From the NCBI GenBank assembly GCA_002746275.1, contig NVWR01000003.1, forward strand, positions 183,860-194,506: DNA of 10,647 nt, given 5' to 3'. Position 1 is the first letter of the stretch; every line of letters starts with the position of its first letter. Below are positions 6,131 through 10,647 of this stretch, in pieces. The translations under genes and the position numbers were made by a program. Below the pieces are notes generated by a model that saw only the letters and a list, made by a program, of their open reading frames with translations, was not told the origin of the DNA and did not search any database. This stretch comes from Rhodobiaceae bacterium (lineage in GTDB: Bacteria; Pseudomonadota; Alphaproteobacteria; Parvibaculales; Parvibaculaceae).

Positions 6131-7057
6131 ATGCAAATACGCTACCTAACACTCCTGATTGCGAGCCTGTGGGCCTGCACCGCCCAGAGTGCGCCGGTGC
6201 AGGTCGTTGTCAGCATCAAACCCGTACACAGCCTTGTGGCCGCCATCATGGGAGAGACCGGAGACCCAACACTCCTCATCACCGGCGGCACCTCTCCCCA
6301 TATTTTTTCATTGAAACCCTCTCATGCGATAGCGCTCAGCCATGCTGACCTGGTGATCTGGATCGGCCCTGATTTCGAAAGGTTCCTGGACGCGCCGCTT
6401 TCAAATTTGGCAGCCAACACGCGCTCCTTGCCGCTCCTACAGGTGGAGGGGATGGTCCACCTGCCCACCCGAACAGGGGGTATTTGGGGTGCCCCGCACA
6501 CCCACGAGGAGGAAGCGCATGAGGCGGCAGGCAACGAAGTCACGGACCCGCATATCTGGCTGGATATATCCAATGCGATCATCATGACCCACGCCATCGA
6601 AGACGCATTGAGCGAAATCTATCCAGACCATGCAGTAACATTCGCCCGCAATGCGGAAGAACTGAGAATGACACTCAGTGCTTTGGGCACGGAAATCACA
6701 TCACAAACCGCACCTGTGGCAGCCCGTCCCTTTTTCGTCTTTCACGACGCCTACCAGTATTTCGAAAATCGCTACCACCTGTCTCCCCTCGGCGCCGTCA
6801 CCGTGAGCCCCGACATTCGGCCGGGAGCCCGTCGGCTGATTGACATGAGAAAAGTTGGGAAAGCGCAGGATCACCTGTGTGTCTTCGCAGAGCCACAGTT
6901 CGAACCACGCCTACTGCAAGTGCTAACAGAAAACACCAATGGCCAGCTCGCCTATCTGGATCCCCTGGGCAGCGATATTCCCGCAGGACCGGAGCAATAT
7001 GCCCAGACCATGCGCAACCTCACCGAAAATCTGGTGAACTGCCTCACCCAACCCTGA
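6131..7057 (+). CDS. znuA: Zinc ABC transporter substrate-binding protein, ZnuA-like
   Basis: A 308-residue periplasmic protein that captures zinc for an ABC importer. The signal peptide is residues 1-20/21 (hydrophobic 5-15, cleavage near AQSA). The zinc ligands known for ZnuA are all present: His57 (SPHIFSLKPS), His141 (DPHIWLD), His205 (FHDAYQYF) and Asp277 (LDPLG). Cys250 and Cys304 correspond in spacing to the disulfide pair of enterobacterial ZnuA. The flexible His/acidic loop is short (HTHEEEAH, 123-130), unlike the long His-rich loops of many ZnuA proteins. The related Mn-specific proteins are less likely, given the ligand set and the loop. No permease (znuB) or ATPase (znuC) gene is adjacent, so it must work with components encoded elsewhere. 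It appears to be transcribed alone. Confidence 0.88.
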   Translation: MQIRYLTLLIASLWACTAQSAPVQVVVSIKPVHSLVAAIMGETGDPTLLITGGTSPHIFSLKPSHAIALSHADLVIWIGPDFERFLDAPLSNLAANTRSLPLLQVEGMVHLPTRTGGIWGAPHTHEEEAHEAAGNEVTDPHIWLDISNAIIMTHAIEDALSEIYPDHAVTFARNAEELRMTLSALGTEITSQTAPVAARPFFVFHDAYQYFENRYHLSPLGAVTVSPDIRPGARRLIDMRKVGKAQDHLCVFAEPQFEPRLLQVLTENTNGQLAYLDPLGSDIPAGPEQYAQTMRNLTENLVNCLTQP

Positions 7058-7060
7058 CAC

Positions 7061-7090
7061 AAAAAAGGCGACACCCGCGAGTGCCGCCTT
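7061..7090 (-). terminator. Rho-independent terminator of the thiolase gene
   Basis: AAGGCG (7065-7070) pairs with CGCCTT (7085-7090), and CAC (7072-7074) with GTG (7081-7083) inside it, with one A-C mismatch and a CCGCGA loop. On the minus strand the stem is followed by a T-run (7066-7061). It sits 22 bases past the stop codon of the thiolase gene. The plus strand lacks a T-run after the stem, so termination of the converging znuA would be weaker. Confidence 0.75.
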
Positions 7091-7112
7091 CTGTTGATCT
7101 CATCGTAACAGC

Positions 7113-8285
7113 CTAGAGCCGTTCGATAATCGTCACATTGGCAAGACCACCACCTTCACACATGGTCTGCAGGCCATAGCGCTTGTTCTTCTTCTTCAGC
7201 GCATGCAGCAAAGTCGTCATCAGCTTCGTGCCAGAGCCACCGAGAGGGTGACCAAGAGCAATCGCCCCACCGTTCACATTAAGCCTTGCAGGGTCAGCAC
7301 CAGTTTCCTTGAGCCAGGCAACAGGAATGGACGCGAATGCCTCGTTCACTTCAAACAAGTCAATGTCGTCGATCTTCATGCCAGCTTTCGCCAATGCCTT
7401 CTGGGTCGCGGGGATTGGTGCTTCAAGCATAATGATGGGATCGCCACCGATCACCGTCATCTGGTGGATACGCGCAAGCGGCTCCACACCCAAATCCTTC
7501 AGGCCCTTTTCGTTCACAACCATCACAGCCGAAGCACCGTCACAAATCTGACTGGACGTCGCCGCCGTGAGCGCCCCGCCCTCGACGAGCAGTTTCACAC
7601 CCTTGATGCCATCAAGGCTCGCGTTAAAGCGAATGCCTTCGTCGATCTTGTGAATTTCTTTCGTGCCATCTTCCAGCTCAACTTCAAGGCCAACGATCTC
7701 GTCGTCAAAATCACCCGCCTGCGACGCCGCAATCGCCTTCTCATGGCTGATGAAGCCAAACGCATCAAGCTGGTCTTTCGTCAGACCATATTTTTTCGCC
7801 ATCATCTCAGCACCAGCAAACTGGTTGAACTGAACGTCAGGATAGCGTGCCCGGATTTCGGGGCTCATGTAGTTGCCAAAGCCGTTTTTGGCAGCAAGGA
7901 CTGCAGGTAATCCCATAGGTACCCGGGTCATGCTTTCAACACCTGATGCAATCACGCAGTCCATGAAGCCAGACATAACCGCTTGTGCTGCAAAATGAAG
8001 TGCCTGCTGCGATGATCCACATTGCCGATCTACCGACGTCGCTGGAACGCTTTCGGGGAAACCTGCCGCCAATACACCGTTGCGTGCAATATTGACCGAC
8101 TGCTCACCAGCCTGGCCCACACAACCCATGATGACATCATCAATACGGGCGGGATCAGCCTTGGCACGCTCAACCACAGATTTGAGAACTTCCCCAACCA
8201 TATCAGCCGGGTGCCAGCCTTTAAGACGACCATCGCGGCGACCACCAGCGGTCCGGGCCGCCGAAACGATAAATGCTTCTGCCAT
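7113..8285 (-). CDS. Thiolase (acetyl-CoA C-acyltransferase/acetyltransferase)
   Basis: A 390-residue enzyme of the thiolase family, which cleaves 3-ketoacyl-CoA with CoA in beta-oxidation or condenses acetyl-CoA units in the reverse direction. ATG 8285 is chosen for AAGGA 7 bases upstream and for the family-typical opening MAEAFIVSAARTAGG; the frame is open to 8513 but that extension is not thiolase-like. Catalytic residues are complete: nucleophile Cys89 (DRQCGSSQQA), His346 (GHPLGGSG) and Cys376 (MCEGGG), plus NEAF (314-317). The CGSSQQA and HPLGGSG forms differ from the commonest CxSGxQA and HPxGASG, pointing to the degradative FadA-like side rather than PHB-type biosynthetic thiolase; this is a moderate inference. 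It is divergent from the crotonase gene and ends at a good terminator, so it is probably monocistronic. Confidence 0.93.
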   Translation of the reverse strand: MAEAFIVSAARTAGGRRDGRLKGWHPADMVGEVLKSVVERAKADPARIDDVIMGCVGQAGEQSVNIARNGVLAAGFPESVPATSVDRQCGSSQQALHFAAQAVMSGFMDCVIASGVESMTRVPMGLPAVLAAKNGFGNYMSPEIRARYPDVQFNQFAGAEMMAKKYGLTKDQLDAFGFISHEKAIAASQAGDFDDEIVGLEVELEDGTKEIHKIDEGIRFNASLDGIKGVKLLVEGGALTAATSSQICDGASAVMVVNEKGLKDLGVEPLARIHQMTVIGGDPIIMLEAPIPATQKALAKAGMKIDDIDLFEVNEAFASIPVAWLKETGADPARLNVNGGAIALGHPLGGSGTKLMTTLLHALKKKNKRYGLQTMCEGGGLANVTIIERL

Positions 8286-8574
8286 GTCATGTTCCTTTTT
8301 GAACGGCGCACCCAATTTCAATCCACAACGGGACCGTGCGCTCTCACACAAATTTGGCCGTAAGATGGGCCGAGCCGGAGAGAGATTCAACGATGATTTG
8401 CACCGCACTGCCGCTTGTTTTGAGCGGCACCAATGAGGCCAAGCGTAACCCTGCGGAAAGCCACAAGAATTGCCAGTCTCCACAGCGACGCATAGACTGC
8501 GCGTATCTACCATTCACCGGCACGCCCCGTTTTTCCCAGACAAACTTGGCAAATGACGCCCAAAGGAGAGTCTC
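8286..8574. other. Divergent intergenic region between thiolase and crotonase genes
   Basis: This 289-bp gap should hold the promoters of both genes. Open frames cross it but have no ribosome sites or family resemblance. The only clear structure is a perfect 7-bp stem at 8409-8429. AAGGAG at 8563-8568 is the ribosome site of the crotonase gene. I could not assign -35/-10 elements with confidence. Confidence 0.6.
8409..8429. repeat. Inverted repeat in the thiolase/crotonase gap
   Basis: TGCCGCT (8409-8415) and AGCGGCA (8423-8429) are perfect reverse complements around TGTTTTG. Placed near the middle of a divergent promoter region, it could be an operator for a shared regulator, for instance of a fatty-acid-responsive type, or an RNA hairpin. 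There is no T-run, so it is not a terminator. Confidence 0.45.
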
Positions 8575-9399
8575 ATGAGTGAGCGTATTTCCGTCGAAAT
8601 TTCCAACGGCGTGGCAGACGTCCGCCTGACCCGCGCTGACAAAATGAACGCCCTGGATGACGCCATGTTTGCCGCTCTCATCGAAACAGGTGAACGGCTG
8701 AAGACAGACAAAGGCGTACGCGCCGTTGTGCTCTCCGGCGACGGGCGTGCTTTTTGTGCCGGCCTCGACATGGGAAATTTCGGCAAGATGGCCGAAAGCG
8801 GTGATGACAGCGCCACCAAGAAACCGGCAAAGAGACGCAGCAATCTTGCCCACCGTACCCACGGCATTGCCAACCGGGCCCAATACGCCGCCTGGGTCTG
8901 GCGCGAAGTCCCTGTGCCCGTTATCGCCGCTGTCCACGGCGTTGCCTTTGGAGGGGGATTCCAGGTCTGCCTAGGTGCCGACATGCGTTACGTGGCACCA
9001 GACACCAAGATGTCTGTCATGGAAATCAAATGGGGACTGGTCCCAGACATGGCGGGTACCCAGTTGATGCGTCACCTCGCCCGTGAGGACATTGTGCGCG
9101 AGCTTACTTATACCGGCCGCATTTTCTCTGGCGAAGAAGCCCTGTCATATGGGTTTGCCACCCGCCTGTCTGATGATCCACGCGCCCTCGCGCTGGAGAC
9201 TGCAAATGAGATCGCCGGACGCAACCCGGATGCCATCCGCGCAAGCAAGCGCATCTTGAACAGCGCCCTTTATGTCGATGCCGCTGTGGGACTTCAGTCA
9301 GAGTCTGTTGAGCAAGATGAAATTATCGGATCTGCAAACCAGATCGAAGCCATCATGTCGACAATGGAAAAACGCCCAGGAAAATACACCGACACTTGA
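8575..9399 (+). CDS. Crotonase/enoyl-CoA hydratase-isomerase family protein
   Basis: A 274-residue cytosolic enzyme of the crotonase fold, acting on an acyl-CoA. ATG 8575 has AAGGAG 6 bases upstream. The oxyanion-hole segments are present: FCAGLDM (60-66) and HGVAFGGG (121-128). The position equal to the first catalytic acid of enoyl-CoA hydratase (Glu144 of the rat enzyme) is Gln130 in GGGFQV, while the second acid is kept as Glu150 (VMEIKWGL) and an Asp158 (VPD) matches the third acid of dienoyl-CoA isomerase. Classical hydration is therefore doubtful; isomerisation or another crotonase reaction is possible. A Lys/Arg-rich insertion lies at about 75-100. It is divergent from the thiolase gene, which fits a shared acyl-CoA pathway. 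Confidence 0.9.
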   Translation: MSERISVEISNGVADVRLTRADKMNALDDAMFAALIETGERLKTDKGVRAVVLSGDGRAFCAGLDMGNFGKMAESGDDSATKKPAKRRSNLAHRTHGIANRAQYAAWVWREVPVPVIAAVHGVAFGGGFQVCLGADMRYVAPDTKMSVMEIKWGLVPDMAGTQLMRHLAREDIVRELTYTGRIFSGEEALSYGFATRLSDDPRALALETANEIAGRNPDAIRASKRILNSALYVDAAVGLQSESVEQDEIIGSANQIEAIMSTMEKRPGKYTDT

Positions 9400-9408
9400 T
9401 CTAACGGC

Positions 9409-10326
9409 TCAGACGAATGACGTGGCAAGCAGGTCTTTGATGGAAGCCTCTTCCTCGCCAACCCCTATATAGACAAGTGTGCTGCGCGCCGAAGGGTCTG
9501 CGAGGGCATGAGGGTCAATGACCAAGCGCCCAGCGACCCACTGCACAGCGAACCCATGACCTTCACTATCAGATACCACCCCCTTCAAGCGCAGCAAATT
9601 GGGGGGAAGGCTTCCCAACATCTGACGCAAGACGTCCACGTCACAAGGCTGGTCACTCGCAAATGTACCGCTCCAAAACGGATGATGTGGCTCGGCCAGT
9701 GGGGCATCGGAGGTTTGGTGCGGGTCTCCCAGATCGAACACAAGGTCGACCGGCAAAGCCTCAACCGGTGAGGCAATCATCCGCACATCAGGTGAAATAT
9801 TTCGCACGGCATCACGGGCTTTGATCACCTCTTCATCAGAGGCGATATCAACCTTGGTGAGAATAACAAGATCGGCAGCCCGCACCTGCCCCTCCAACGT
9901 ATCCTTCAGCAAGGGATCGCCCAGCTGCTGGCAAAAATTCACAGCGTCCACAAGAACCGTAACACCTTGAAGGTGGAGAGAACGATCAGCCCGCGCAATC
10001 GAGGCAATCCGCGCAGGGTTGGCGACACCACTTGCTTCAATCACAATCTGATCTGGAGGGTCAGGCCGGGTCACCAGTGCCACAAGCGCCCGCAAAAAAT
10101 CATTGCCGATGGAACAGCAGATACAGCCATTGGCAAGAGTGATCATGGTCTCATCGCGCGCAACAATCAGCTGCTCATCGATATTGATGTCACCAAAATC
10201 ATTGACGATAAGGCCCAGGCGGCGACCACCGGTCTCCTGCAACAGTCGATTGAGAAGGCTGGTTTTTCCCGCACCGAGAAACCCACCGACAACCGAAACG
10301 GGAAGGCGTTCGGTTTTGGCCATCAT
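9409..10326 (-). CDS. COG0523 (CobW/ZNG1-type) GTPase, putative metallochaperone
   Basis: A 305-residue G3E-family GTPase. The N-terminal GTPase domain has P-loop GGFLGAGKTS (14-23), the metal-binding CxCC in NGCICC (66-71), EASG switch (97-100) and the base-recognition TKVD (157-160). The CobW C-terminal domain covers about 215-303. The linker carries only a few histidines (His203, His214, His215), fewer than in zinc-storing relatives. Family members deliver zinc or cobalt to client enzymes using GTP. It could be a zinc (ZNG1/YeiR-like) or cobalamin-associated (CobW) type; no cobalamin genes are nearby, so zinc is favoured. The first ATG (10326) directly abuts the TAA of the amidohydrolase gene; a second ATG follows at once. 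No ribosome site is obvious, which suggests translational coupling. It converges on the crotonase gene, with 9 bases between stops. Confidence 0.9.
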   Translation of the reverse strand: MMAKTERLPVSVVGGFLGAGKTSLLNRLLQETGGRRLGLIVNDFGDINIDEQLIVARDETMITLANGCICCSIGNDFLRALVALVTRPDPPDQIVIEASGVANPARIASIARADRSLHLQGVTVLVDAVNFCQQLGDPLLKDTLEGQVRAADLVILTKVDIASDEEVIKARDAVRNISPDVRMIASPVEALPVDLVFDLGDPHQTSDAPLAEPHHPFWSGTFASDQPCDVDVLRQMLGSLPPNLLRLKGVVSDSEGHGFAVQWVAGRLVIDPHALADPSARSTLVYIGVGEEEASIKDLLATSFV

Positions 10327-10647
10327 TTAACCGACAGGCGCTTCAAAGACACGACCACCGAGCACCGTTCCCCAGACCCGCACGTCCTTGAGCTCCATCG
10401 GAGAAACCTCAAGCGGGTCCTCATACAGCACCGCAAAATCAGCAAATTTACCGACCTCAATACTGCCAATGTCATTGTCCAACTTCAGCGACACGGCCCC
10501 GCCCATTGTGATTGAGTAGAGCGCTTCTTCCACGCTGAGCATTTCCGCTTCCCCGCCCAGCACACGCCCCGTAGCCGTGACCCGGTTGACCGCACACCAT
10601 GCAGTGAACAAAGGCCCGATTGCCGTAATGGGCGCGTCGGAATGGAG
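10327..10647 (-). CDS. Amidohydrolase family 3 (YtcJ-like) protein, C-terminal part only
   Basis: About the last 106 residues of a metal-dependent amidohydrolase; the frame stays open to the window edge, so the 5' end lies beyond 10647. The first visible residues, LHSDAPI, match the strand-8 motif (G/H)SDxP with the conserved metal/catalytic Asp of this superfamily. After it come SVEEALYSITMGGA, then GSIEVGKFADFAVL and a final VLGGRVFE, the usual closing beta-sandwich of YtcJ-type enzymes. Full-length members are about 530-600 residues. Substrates of this subfamily are diverse (N-substituted amides, formamides, amino acid derivatives), so none is proposed. The stop codon touches the start of the GTPase gene, making them one operon. 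A TTG at 10611 is internal, not a start. Confidence 0.85.
   Translation of the reverse strand, partial: LHSDAPITAIGPLFTAWCAVNRVTATGRVLGGEAEMLSVEEALYSITMGGAVSLKLDNDIGSIEVGKFADFAVLYEDPLEVSPMELKDVRVWGTVLGGRVFEAPVG

Noticed and set aside
6164..6178. Lipobox-like LWAC in the ZnuA signal sequence
   Set aside because: Trp at the -2 position is atypical, and a normal signal peptidase I site follows at AQSA.
7203..7910. 235-residue plus-strand open frame inside the thiolase gene
   Set aside because: It is antisense to a strongly conserved enzyme, has no family motifs, and is best explained as a codon-bias shadow.
8286..8513. N-terminal extension of the thiolase frame
   Set aside because: The 76 extra residues do not resemble thiolase; ATG 8285 has a good ribosome site and the typical start of the family.
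10609..10611. TTG as a start for the last gene
   Set aside because: The frame continues to the window edge and encodes the conserved HSDAP motif upstream of it.
1..10647. tRNA, rRNA, CRISPR array, insertion sequence, phage or toxin-antitoxin genes
   Set aside because: None seen by eye on either strand; a covariance-model RNA search would be decisive for small RNAs.

Overview
The window looks like chromosomal DNA of a Gram-negative proteobacterium, most likely an alphaproteobacterium. This rests on moderate-to-high G+C, protein style and the gene families present; no rRNA or other taxonomic marker is here, so it is an inference. Ten protein genes and one truncated amidohydrolase fill almost all of the sequence. 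No tRNA, rRNA, CRISPR array, insertion sequence or phage gene was seen.

Layout. (1) 1-1577, + strand: the end of a polyamine-type ABC importer, a PotC-like permease cut by the window edge followed by a PotA-like ATPase. (2) 1586-4367: a MerR-family regulator (- strand) divergent from a lipoprotein of the metallo-beta-lactamase alkylsulfatase family (+ strand). The 139-bp gap between them holds a perfect 8+5+8 inverted repeat, the best operator candidate in the window. (3) 4365-4434: three 16-bp tandem repeats running into a hairpin between converging genes. (4) 4445-5881, - strand: a glutathione S-transferase behind an unrecognised cysteine-rich protein that resembles the zinc/iron-chelating YkgJ type. 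(5) 6131-7057, + strand: an orphan ZnuA-like zinc-binding protein with all its zinc ligands. (6) 7113-8285 (-) and 8575-9399 (+): a thiolase and a divergent crotonase-fold enzyme, with an intrinsic terminator after the thiolase. (7) 9409-10647, - strand: a COG0523 (CobW/ZNG1) GTPase whose ATG directly follows the stop codon of a YtcJ-like amidohydrolase that runs off the window.

How the genes may work together. Two themes recur. One is alkyl-chain and acyl-CoA catabolism: alkylsulfatase, thiolase and crotonase could form parts of a route from alkyl sulfates through fatty alcohols to beta-oxidation. The other is zinc: a di-zinc hydrolase, a ZnuA, a COG0523 metallochaperone and a probable metal-dependent amidohydrolase lie within about 8 kb. 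Neither theme is proven by the layout, because most units are separately transcribed. The points most worth a second look are the MerR operator and promoter, the diverged exported alkylsulfatase, the cysteine-rich protein, the crotonase with Gln in place of a catalytic acid, and the tightly coupled amidohydrolase-GTPase pair. Nothing here is clearly a new multi-gene system; most of the window is ordinary metabolic and transport content.
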